From assembly GCA_964474895.1 (NCBI GenBank), contig CAYYUK010000004.1:1-53110 (forward strand): a stretch of DNA of 53,110 nucleotides, given 5' to 3'. Source of the DNA: CAYFNK01 sp964474895 (GTDB lineage: Archaea; Nanobdellota; Nanobdellia; SCGC-AAA011-G17; PNOQ01). The notes below the pieces were generated by a model, which saw only the letters and a program-made list of their open reading frames with translations, did no database searches and was not told the DNA's origin. The stretch's first letter is position 1, and the number at the start of each line of letters is the position of its first letter. Both the position numbers and the translations under genes were made by a program. Below, piece after piece: positions 8,296-14,705 of this stretch.

Positions 8296-9240
8296 TTAGA
8301 AAAAACTTCTCAAAAAACCAAAAAACTTAGAAAAGAAAGATGAATCTTCACCAGGAGCAGCATCACTAACAACGTCACCAGTTATTTCAGTACTAACTTC
8401 TTCAGAAAAACCACCATCAACATCAACAACATTGTTAGACAAATCAGAATCTTCCTCATCAGATATAATTTCTACAGAATAAGCACCTTCAATTTTATTA
8501 CCCAAATCAATTTCAACAGACCTTTCAGGTTCTAAAAAATAATCAACATCAGATAATATTTCCTCATTGGAAGAATAAAGTTTAGCTTCAAAATAAGTAC
8601 CCTGAGTTCCAATATTTCTAACCAAAACAACAGTACTAATTAGAGTATTTCTAACAGATACTACTTTCAAATCAGGAGCTAAAACTTCTTGAATCTCAGT
8701 TAAACAAGCACCACCATCACAACTATTAGCACAGACATACCAAGAGCCACCACACAGACCACTAGAAGTACAAGAGTATTCCATCAGAGTTGCCCCATCA
8801 TCACTACAATAGTCTTCATAATTTTCACCATCAGATTTACAGACACCTTTTTCGTAGTAATTCACATTGTTATCAATAAAATCAGAACAGGTTGGCAAAT
8901 AATCACCAACATCCACAGAAGAACTAGGGCTGTCAACTACGGGTTCTTCTTCAACAACTTCTTCTACAGCTACTTCCTCTACAACTGGCTCTTTTTCAGG
9001 AACTTCCTCTTTTTCTTCAACAACTTCTTCCTTAGCAGCAACAGTAGTAGGTTCAGGAACTTCTATTTTTTCAAATCCCTTATCAAGAGAAGCATCAGTT
9101 TGGAGTATAGCATTTCCAGTTAAAGAAATAAAACCACCAACAAAGTCCTTAACACCCCCACCAATATCTTCAAAAGAATAAACACCAATCATAGAAACTG
9201 CAATCAATAAAAATAACCCTACGAATACTAACCTCTTCAT
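8296..9240 (-). CDS. Secreted CARDB-like surface protein with TGNAI tag
   Basis: Starting at the ATG ending at 9240 (314 aa), the protein begins MKRLVFVGLFLLIAVSMIG, a signal or anchor helix, then SLTGNAIL at about 38-45. An acidic Glu/Val/Pro-rich low-complexity stretch covers about 55-105, and a Cys-rich segment about 110-180 (7 or more Cys, probably disulphides). A CARDB-type Ig domain (APDLKVVSVRNTLISTVVLV) follows, and the C-terminus is ITGDVVSDAAPG plus a hydrophobic FFSKFFGFLRSFF tail. The upstream ATG at 9255 is in frame but is less likely, since TTTATAAT (about 9263-9270) is 25 bases from 9240. Confidence 0.78.
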   Translation of the reverse strand: MKRLVFVGLFLLIAVSMIGVYSFEDIGGGVKDFVGGFISLTGNAILQTDASLDKGFEKIEVPEPTTVAAKEEVVEEKEEVPEKEPVVEEVAVEEVVEEEPVVDSPSSSVDVGDYLPTCSDFIDNNVNYYEKGVCKSDGENYEDYCSDDGATLMEYSCTSSGLCGGSWYVCANSCDGGACLTEIQEVLAPDLKVVSVRNTLISTVVLVRNIGTQGTYFEAKLYSSNEEILSDVDYFLEPERSVEIDLGNKIEGAYSVEIISDEEDSDLSNNVVDVDGGFSEEVSTEITGDVVSDAAPGEDSSFFSKFFGFLRSFF

Positions 9241-9275
9241 AAAATAGAATTTCATTATAGATATTATAAACTTTT

Positions 9276-9470
9276 CTATTCAATTAGAAGATTATCAATT
9301 AAAGGATCACCAGTTTTTAAAAGAGTAATTTTTTTGATTTTAACAGGTTCTTTTCTCATACCTAATACAAAGTTTCTTAAAAAAATAGATTTGGATTTTT
9401 CCTCAAGGTCTAATAAAAAACTGAGTTTCTCAAGAAAATCAACAGTACCCTCTTCACCGCCAACATGCAT
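9276..9470 (-). CDS. Hypothetical small protein, 64 aa
   Basis: ATG at 9470, 14 bases after the stop of the coiled-coil gene. No recognised family. It reads as a plausible amphipathic peptide (VDFLEKLSFLLDLEEKSKSI) with a charged second half. The frame is open for another 17 codons upstream without an ATG, so an ATT/ATA start or a broken gene cannot be excluded. An antisense reading is also open over part of it, so it is only moderately supported. Confidence 0.4.
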   Translation of the reverse strand: MHVGGEEGTVDFLEKLSFLLDLEEKSKSIFLRNFVLGMRKEPVKIKKITLLKTGDPLIDNLLIE

Positions 9471-9484
9471 AAAAAAGGTCTCTT

Positions 9485-9844
9485 CTATCTTTCCGGAAGT
9501 TCCTTCATTTCTAATTCTCTCTCACCTTTTTTTCTAACATATTCTTCAAGAAGAACCAACCCACGAGCCAAATCTTTATTCTGCTGGATAATACCATTTA
9601 ATCTTCTGGCCAATGCATCGACATTACGGGACTCTCCATCCTTTATTTTATCAACATTTCCGGCAGCCTTCTCAAATAAACCAACCATAGAATCAACTCT
9701 CTTGTTCAAATTATTTGTAGATTCAACTAAAGTAAGCATAGTTTTTTGTAAATTAATACTATTTTCAATTAGAAGATCCGTCTTACTAGAACCAACACTT
9801 TTTACAGAAGTCTTTTTCTTAACAGCTTTTTTCTTAACAGGCAT
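9485..9844 (-). CDS. Predicted coiled-coil protein, 119 aa
   Basis: I start it at the ATG ending at 9844 (MPVKKKAVKKKTSVKSVG). TTTTATAAGC is about 20-28 bases upstream, and the longer frame would extend into the end of TFB. After a Lys-rich, possibly nucleic-acid-binding tail, residues about 25-110 show heptad-like helices (TLVESTNNLNKRVDSMVG, LARRLNGIIQQNKDLARG). No catalytic motif. It lies just downstream of TFB with its own promoter. Confidence 0.65.
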   Translation of the reverse strand: MPVKKKAVKKKTSVKSVGSSKTDLLIENSINLQKTMLTLVESTNNLNKRVDSMVGLFEKAAGNVDKIKDGESRNVDALARRLNGIIQQNKDLARGLVLLEEYVRKKGERELEMKELPER

Positions 9845-9878
9845 AATTAAAATTGAAATTAGGCTTATAAAAAAGTTT

Positions 9879-10811
9879 CTACTCTTCAACCTTTTCTTCA
9901 GTACCCTTCTTCTTCAACTCTTCTTCTAAACCAAGTTCACGAGTTAATTCTTTATACCTATTTCTAATTGTAACCTCAGTAACACCAGCAACATCTGCAA
10001 CTTCCCTCTGAGTTCTCTTCTCATTGTTCATTAGAGCAGCAACATACAAAGAAGCGGCAGCAATACCAGTAGGACCACGACCAGAAGTCAATTCAGCTTC
10101 TTGAGCCTTTTCTAAAATTTCAACAGCATTACTCTGAGTTTCAGCACTCAATTTTAAAGCACTAGAAAATCTTGGAATATAATCAATTGGATTGCTAGGA
10201 AGAATTCTAATCTGTAATTCCCTTGTTACAAATCTATAAGTTCTACCAATTTCTTTCTTATCAATACCAGAAGCATCACTAATCTCATCTAAAGTTCTAG
10301 GTATTTCATGTCTCCTACAGGCAGCATAAAGAGCACCCGCAACTACACTTTCCATTGATCTACCCCTAACAAGACCTCTCTGTACAGCTTGTCTATAAAT
10401 ATCAGAAGAATCTTCTACAACTTGTGGTGGTAATTTCAAATAAGAACTAACTCTTTTCAATTCAGCAAGAGCCAATTTTAAGTTTCTCTCAATAGCAGTT
10501 GAAATTCTATACTGCCACTTTTGTAGCCTCATAATTCTATTTCTTTGCTTACCCTCTAATTTCAAAATATCAGAACCAGTACCTATACTCGTACCCAAAC
10601 CTTGATCATACTTAGTATTTGTTAATGGAGCACCAGCTCTAGATCTTTTAGTTCCTTGATCAGAATCAAAATCTCTCCACTCTTGGCCCAAATCAATCAT
10701 CTTTTCCTCAATAACTAGGCCACAATCTTTACAAATAATTTCACCCCTCTCATCTTTGTGAACTAAATTTACGCTACCACATTCTGGGCATTTTTTAACA
10801 TAGTGTACCAT
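9879..10811 (-). CDS. tfb: Transcription initiation factor TFB (TFIIB homologue)
   Basis: TFB bridges TBP/TATA/BRE and RNA polymerase. The 310-aa protein has an N-terminal zinc ribbon (CPECGSVNLVH...CKDCG, residues 8-31), the B-reader/linker (WRDFDSDQGTKRSRAGAPLT), and two cyclin folds (about 110-200 and 205-300). The second ends in the BRE-recognising helix-turn-helix region (TQREVADVAGVTEVTIRNR). Length is normal and there is no intein. The start is fixed by GGTGGTGA 4 bases before the ATG. Confidence 0.97.
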   Translation of the reverse strand: MVHYVKKCPECGSVNLVHKDERGEIICKDCGLVIEEKMIDLGQEWRDFDSDQGTKRSRAGAPLTNTKYDQGLGTSIGTGSDILKLEGKQRNRIMRLQKWQYRISTAIERNLKLALAELKRVSSYLKLPPQVVEDSSDIYRQAVQRGLVRGRSMESVVAGALYAACRRHEIPRTLDEISDASGIDKKEIGRTYRFVTRELQIRILPSNPIDYIPRFSSALKLSAETQSNAVEILEKAQEAELTSGRGPTGIAAASLYVAALMNNEKRTQREVADVAGVTEVTIRNRYKELTRELGLEEELKKKGTEEKVEE

Positions 10812-10852
10812 TTTTTCACCACCGTCGGAGTGTATAATAAGATTTATATAGA
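10812..10852 (-). promoter_or_regulatory. TFB promoter and strong Shine-Dalgarno
   Basis: TATATAAATC lies near 10841-10850 and GGTGGTGA at 10816-10823, giving a short leader of about 10-15 nt with an unusually clear ribosome binding site. Most neighbouring genes appear leaderless. Confidence 0.6.
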
Positions 10853-10985
10853 ACTATCAGAATCCTTTTATAAGCGTTTCGGTTTAATGGCATAATTAAT
10901 CTAAAAATTTATAATACTATTAATTCAATGATATTTAATAAACCAAAGGGTTTTAAAGTAATTATCTTCCTAAAAGGTTAGAAAA

Positions 10986-11333
10986 ATGGACTGGGAAACA
11001 AAAGAAGAATTAGGAATGATTCCGGGAATCTTTTTCATTTTTCTGCTTATAGATTTTGTAATCTTAAAGAACGTAGGGGGTATAGAAATAAACTTTTTTA
11101 CATTTCTGGGGTTGCCAATCTTAGCAACACTGATTTTCACCTTAATATTCATTTTTATTAGGAAACATTTTAGCAAGGGGGAGGCTATTAAATGCATAGT
11201 TATAGGATTCATACTAATAAATGTTGGAGCATTCACAATTTCTTTTCACGGACAACTTCCAGTAGGTTATACATCAATAGCTTTTGGAATAGCAAGTCTT
11301 GTTTACGGATTAATAAAACTAAAAGAGAAATAA
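10986..11333 (+). CDS. Small hypothetical membrane protein, four predicted helices
   Basis: 115 aa with hydrophobic segments at about 12-28, 38-58, 68-88 and 95-110, separated by a short charged loop (RKHFSKGEA). No motif identifies a transporter or enzyme family. Upstream, AT-rich sequence includes TATATA-like options but no clear box. The neighbours are on the opposite strand, so it is monocistronic. Confidence 0.6.
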   Translation: MDWETKEELGMIPGIFFIFLLIDFVILKNVGGIEINFFTFLGLPILATLIFTLIFIFIRKHFSKGEAIKCIVIGFILINVGAFTISFHGQLPVGYTSIAFGIASLVYGLIKLKEK

Positions 11334-11362
11334 TAAATTAAGGACCAATTTTTGACTAAAGA

Positions 11363-11629
11363 CTAATTTCTAAGGCCTACTACTCTTTCAGCTTCAGCTA
11401 TCATTTGGCCTGTAGCGTTACCAGGTATACAATCATATAGACCAACTAATCTACCTGCCAAAACAGGATTTTCACATTCACCGTCATAGGTAATAACTGT
11501 TTGACCCTTCTCATGAAACATATGTTCCCCTAAAAAATATTTAAATAAAGTTCCTTCCAAATCAGGATGTATTTCTTTTCCAGGTTTAACATATAAAGGA
11601 TCTACTTTTAATTCTGTAACATTCGGCAT
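11363..11629 (-). CDS. Hypothetical protein, 88 aa
   Basis: Soluble, compact protein with a conserved-looking pattern (KPGKEIHPDLEGTLF, TYDGECENPVLAGRLVGLYD) and no membrane segment. Family not recognised. AGGAGG at 11640-11645, about 10 bases before the ATG, is a near-perfect Shine-Dalgarno. The promoter carries the 31-base element shared with the GNAT gene at 29580-30143. Confidence 0.68.
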   Translation of the reverse strand: MPNVTELKVDPLYVKPGKEIHPDLEGTLFKYFLGEHMFHEKGQTVITYDGECENPVLAGRLVGLYDCIPGNATGQMIAEAERVVGLRN

Positions 11630-11671
11630 TTTTTAATGTCCTCCTTTGATAAACGGATAGAGAACTACTTT

Positions 11672-11702
11672 ATAAGTCTTTCTATTTGTTACCACTCAAA
11701 AG
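11672..11702 (-). promoter_or_regulatory. Shared upstream element, copy 1
   Basis: 28 of 31 bases match 30186-30216. On the minus strand it reads CTTTTGAGTGGTAACAAATA, then GAAAGACTTAT. It includes the upstream part of a TATA/BRE (AGACTTATAAAG) and a GAGTGGTAACA box 11 bases before it. It precedes the 88-aa gene. Confidence 0.5.
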
Positions 11703-11711
11703 AAACAATTA

Positions 11712-12092
11712 TTATTTAATCAATACTGCATCCAAACAACCTTCTTGTCCAGGCCTAGAAGTTATCTTTGCCTTTCCCAACTCAGTTTCAATAACAGTAC
11801 CTTTAGTTAAAATATTTCTTCTAACAAAATGCCTATTTGCAACATTTTCAAGAACGTTCTTGATTTTTACAACTTTATGCTTCTTAGTTTTCGGATCAAC
11901 AACATTTACAGAATTATTTGTTAAACTAATATCTTTCTTATGACCACCCATTATCCTAATACTCTTAACTTTTTTCTCACCAAGTTTAGTATGAACTGGA
12001 TCTCTACCTAGTTCATATTGTTTCTTCTTTCTAAAATCAATGTATCTAGAACCTGTAGCGGTTTTCCTTGATCTAGCTTGACTTATTGCCAT
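11712..12092 (-). CDS. rps8e: 30S ribosomal protein S8e
   Basis: 126 aa, the usual archaeal length. Starts MAISQARSRKTATGSRYI and contains KKKQYELGRDPVHTKLGEKK and IRIMGGHKK, all typical of eS8, with a C-terminal SRPGQEGCLDAVLI. TTTTAAATAAG about 20-30 bases before the ATG serves as TATA box. Stand-alone gene. Confidence 0.96.
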   Translation of the reverse strand: MAISQARSRKTATGSRYIDFRKKKQYELGRDPVHTKLGEKKVKSIRIMGGHKKDISLTNNSVNVVDPKTKKHKVVKIKNVLENVANRHFVRRNILTKGTVIETELGKAKITSRPGQEGCLDAVLIK

Positions 12093-12191
12093 GTTAATCT
12101 GATGTAAAAGTCTTATTTAAAAGCTTTATGTTTTACTAACAACACCAAAACAAACGAAAAGATATTTAAATAAGTATTTATAAAAAAAGAT

Positions 12192-12782
12192 ATGAAAAAA
12201 TTATTCCTTTTACTTTTATTCATAATCACAATAGGTTCCGCACATGCACTACCAACAGAAACGTTCAACATCACAACATACATACCAGAAGTAGACATAA
12301 CAATTGACTTTTGCAACCAAAACTACAATTTCACATGCGACGAAGATTTCTGCTTCATAAACCCAATTAACTGTGAACAAACAACTTTAATAGTAGAAGA
12401 TATCTCTCATCCAACCAATCCAATACTATCTCTAGAAATCTATCAAAATGAAATACCATACGCAACAAATGAAATGAACCAAGGAGAAACTTGGCAAATA
12501 TTAAACCAAACAATAACCTTCCTAAACTACCAACACGAAATAATAGAGAATACAACAATACAATCAGAACAAAATGAAACAACAGTATTCACATTAAACA
12601 ACCAAAACCACTCACTATACGTTTACGAAATATCAAACGGATTAACTATAATACAATTCGACGACATATGGAAGGTACTAAACTTATATTTCCCACAAAT
12701 AATTAACGGATACGAAGTAGAGCTAACATCACAACAATTCTATTTCTTTAACAGACCAAATATCGATAGCTTTTTAAACTAA
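12192..12782 (+). CDS. Secreted hypothetical protein, 196 aa
   Basis: Sec-type signal peptide MKKLFLLLLFIITIGSAHA with likely cleavage before LPTETFNI. The mature part is beta-rich, Asn/Gln/Thr-rich with several NxS/T sequons (NITT, NTTIQ, NETT, NHS) and four Cys at about 41-63 (two likely disulphides). No C-terminal anchor is seen, so it may be released or bound non-covalently. TATA-like TATTTAAATAAG is near 12162-12173. It lies next to the LSm-L37e operon, probably unrelated to it. Confidence 0.65.
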   Translation: MKKLFLLLLFIITIGSAHALPTETFNITTYIPEVDITIDFCNQNYNFTCDEDFCFINPINCEQTTLIVEDISHPTNPILSLEIYQNEIPYATNEMNQGETWQILNQTITFLNYQHEIIENTTIQSEQNETTVFTLNNQNHSLYVYEISNGLTIIQFDDIWKVLNLYFPQIINGYEVELTSQQFYFFNRPNIDSFLN

Positions 12783-12821
12783 CCAACTACGTAAAAAATA
12801 TATTATAGGGGTTAAATAAAA

Positions 12822-13046
12822 ATGGAACAAGACAGACCATTAGATGCATTAAACAAAGCAAGGAACAAAAGAGTTATCGTCGAACTAAAGAATGGAAAAC
12901 AGTTAGTTGGAAAATTAGTTTCTTTTGATATACACATTAATACGGTGTTAGAAGAAGCAGATGAACTGGAAGCTGGAGAAATAAAAAGAAAGCTTGGAAA
13001 CATTTTCATTAGGGGCGACACAATAATACTAATTTCTCCTGAATAA
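12822..13046 (+). CDS. Sm-like archaeal protein (LSm/SmAP)
   Basis: 74-aa RNA-binding ring protein. Sm1 motif VIVELKNGKQLVGKLVSFDIHINTVL carries the usual G and D/N pattern, and Sm2 is NIFIRGDTIILIS (the IRGxxI signature). It is followed 2 bases later by rpl37e, the standard archaeal lsm-rpl37e pair. An AGGGGT Shine-Dalgarno-like sequence lies about 12 bases before the ATG. Confidence 0.95.
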   Translation: MEQDRPLDALNKARNKRVIVELKNGKQLVGKLVSFDIHINTVLEEADELEAGEIKRKLGNIFIRGDTIILISPE

Positions 13047-13048
13047 AA

Positions 13049-13222
13049 ATGACAAAAGGAACACCCTCTATGGGTAAAAAATCTGGTAAAAAGAATTTTA
13101 TCAGATGCAGAAGGTGTGGAAAACCAGCATATCACATAAGAAAAAAGAAATGTAGCTCATGTGGTTTCGGACATTCAGCAAAACTAAGATTCTTTTCTTG
13201 GATGAAGACTTCTAAAAAATAA
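13049..13222 (+). CDS. rpl37e: 50S ribosomal protein L37e
   Basis: 57-aa protein starting MTKGTPSMGKKSGKKNF. It holds the L37e zinc finger CRRCG...CSSCG (Cys20, Cys23, Cys35, Cys38) and HSAKLRFFSWMK near the C-terminus. It directly follows LSm (2-base gap). Too short for default ORF cut-offs but clearly real. Confidence 0.96.
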   Translation: MTKGTPSMGKKSGKKNFIRCRRCGKPAYHIRKKKCSSCGFGHSAKLRFFSWMKTSKK

Positions 13223-13271
13223 CTTTTACATATCAATAATACATTTAATCTAAATACTCCCTAAAAGAGTT

Positions 13272-13892
13272 ATGGAAAAACTAGGTCATATAGAGTTTAT
13301 TACTGGTTGCATGTTCAGTGGGAAATCTTCAGAATTAATAAGAAGACTAAGGCTTGAATCAATAGCAGGCAGAAAAATTCAATGTTTTAAATACAGCGAA
13401 GATAATAGGTACAGCAAAGAAGATATTTCTTCCCATGATAAAGTTACCCTAAAAGCAATTCCTGTTTTAACTTCTAAAGAAATAAGAGAATATTTAGAAG
13501 GAGATGCAGATGTTATAGGGATTGATGAAGTAAATCTTTTTGATAGTAAAATTGTACATTTAATAGAAGAATTATCCAATGAAGGTAAAAAAGTAATAGT
13601 ATCTGGACTAGATACAGATTTCAGAGGAGAAACATTCCCTTTTCAAGACGACGAAACAAAAAATATAGGAAATTTACTATCAAAAGCAACTAGATTAATA
13701 AAATTAAACGCTATATGTACACACAAAGACAATGGAATTATATGTGGTAATGTTGCAACAAGAACTCAAAGGTTAACCGATAGATCACCAGCAAATTATA
13801 CGGAGCCAACTAAAAAAATAGGGGCAAAAGAATCGTATGAAGCAAGATGTTTGATACACCACATTGTTCCGGGAAAACCTTCTTTTAGTTAG
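13272..13892 (+). CDS. tdk: Thymidine kinase (type II)
   Basis: Phosphorylates thymidine to dTMP in pyrimidine salvage. 206 aa. Walker A TGCMFSGKSSELIRRLR (P-loop near 11-21), Walker B-like VIGIDEVNLFD (about 80-90; Glu is the expected catalytic base), the substrate region GLDTDFRGETFPF, and a lasso/zinc region with Cys pairs (AICTHKDNGIICG, ARCLIHH). Typical length. The gene stands alone with an ATCTAAATA-type box 25 bases upstream. Confidence 0.95.
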   Translation: MEKLGHIEFITGCMFSGKSSELIRRLRLESIAGRKIQCFKYSEDNRYSKEDISSHDKVTLKAIPVLTSKEIREYLEGDADVIGIDEVNLFDSKIVHLIEELSNEGKKVIVSGLDTDFRGETFPFQDDETKNIGNLLSKATRLIKLNAICTHKDNGIICGNVATRTQRLTDRSPANYTEPTKKIGAKESYEARCLIHHIVPGKPSFS

Positions 13893-13968
13893 TTTTTTAA
13901 ACCAAATTTAAAACTATATTGACAAGTATATACAATTCCTTTTTAAGTAATAAAGTAAAAATTAACGT

Positions 13969-14613
13969 ATGATTAAAATTGAAAAAGACTTATTCTATCT
14001 GGCAGGAGTAATTGCAGGAGACGGCCATCTTAACAAAGGAGTAAAATGGAAGGGAAAAGATGAATCAAAAGACTATGGAATAATTATAACCTCTAAAGAC
14101 GAAGAATTCCTAAAAGTTGTTTTAAACTTAATTAAAACAAAAATAAATACAAAAACAGAAATAAAACCCGGAAAAAGAAGCAATTATATCTCTATAAGGA
14201 ATAAAGAACTACATAATATTATGAACAAGTGGTTTGAAATTCCAACAGGAAAAAAGTCAGATATACTTTTTATTCCAAAAAAAATAAAGAATAGTGAATA
14301 TTTAATGCATTTTTTGGCAGGCCTCTTTGACACAGATGGAGGCCTAAGAAGAGGAAGTATAGGTTTTTGTAGTGCCAGTAAACAATTAATGGAAGATGTA
14401 AGTGTATGCTTAAGCAAAACAGACATAGAAAACTCAAAAGATAGTTGGATAAATAAAAAGTACAACAAAGAATATTATGGATTAAGAATAAAAAAATCTA
14501 AAATTCAAAGATTTATTGAAACGATACCTTTAAAAAATTACAATAAGCTGATAAAAATAACAAACAGATGCGGGAGTGCCGGAGCGGTCAAACGGGCTAG
14601 AGATTTGAAATAA
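13969..14613 (+). CDS. LAGLIDADG homing-endonuclease-like protein overlapping tRNA-Leu
   Basis: 214 aa with two LAGLIDADG motifs: LAGVIAGDG (11-19) and LAGLFDTDG (116-124), each with an acidic residue at the catalytic position. This is the single-chain two-domain form. DNA-binding beta strands are basic. The last 14 codons (Cys201 onward) lie inside the tRNA-Leu gene, and its TAA (14611-14613) lies in tRNA intron 1. TATATAC near 13929-13935 may be its promoter. It may be a degenerating or tRNA-associated homing gene; activity cannot be judged from sequence. Confidence 0.85.
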   Translation: MIKIEKDLFYLAGVIAGDGHLNKGVKWKGKDESKDYGIIITSKDEEFLKVVLNLIKTKINTKTEIKPGKRSNYISIRNKELHNIMNKWFEIPTGKKSDILFIPKKIKNSEYLMHFLAGLFDTDGGLRRGSIGFCSASKQLMEDVSVCLSKTDIENSKDSWINKKYNKEYYGLRIKKSKIQRFIETIPLKNYNKLIKITNRCGSAGAVKRARDLK

Positions 14614-14621
14614 TCGGCCAA
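14601..14621 (+). other. tRNA-Leu intron 1, non-canonical position 30/31 (21 nt)
   Basis: BHB seen: central helix GGCT/GGCC (one G-U), 3-nt bulges AG^A and AA^G, intron helix GATT/AATC closing a TGAAAT loop. The outer exon helix is weak. Removing it restores anticodon-stem base 31 and creates the CTAGG/CCTAG exon helix needed by intron 2. Confidence 0.83.
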
Positions 14622-14628
14622 GCTTAGG

Positions 14629-14648
14629 CTGTTCCAAGAACATAAGAA
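14629..14648 (+). other. tRNA-Leu intron 2, canonical position 37/38 (20 nt)
   Basis: BHB seen: central helix CTTA/TAAG, bulges GG^C and AA^A, intron helix TGTTC/GAACA with a CAA loop, exon helix CTAGG/CCTAG once intron 1 is gone. The splicing order is therefore likely intron 1 first. Confidence 0.87.
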
Positions 14649-14705
14649 ACCTAGTGGCTTAGTGCCTACGCAGGTTCGAACCCTGTCTCCCGCATTTAAA
14701 ATTCT

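Larger units (their letters stand above)
14570..14694 (+). tRNA. tRNA-Leu (anticodon UAG) with two BHB introns
   Basis: A 125-nt gene that folds as a class II tRNA only if two introns are removed. The mature form is 84 nt: acceptor GCGGGAG/CTCCCGC plus A, D-stem CCG/CGG, anticodon stem CTAGG/CCTAG, loop CTTAGGA (anticodon TAG), long variable arm TGGCTTAGTGCCTAC, T-stem GCAGG/CCTGT with TTCGAAC. CCA is not encoded. Its 5' half overlaps the end of the LAGLIDADG ORF, so its promoter must lie inside that ORF (TTTAAAAA near 14529-14537). Confidence 0.9.

Noticed and set aside
9465..9929. Long plus-strand ORF opposite the coiled-coil gene
   Set aside because: Low-complexity Phe/Ser-rich product, antisense to a better-supported gene with promoter; typical shadow ORF.
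14570..14620. Reading the tRNA as tRNA-Ser with TGA anticodon (loop TTTGAAA)
   Set aside because: It would not leave a paired anticodon stem or correct spacing from the D-arm; the two-intron Leu(UAG) model gives a complete fold.
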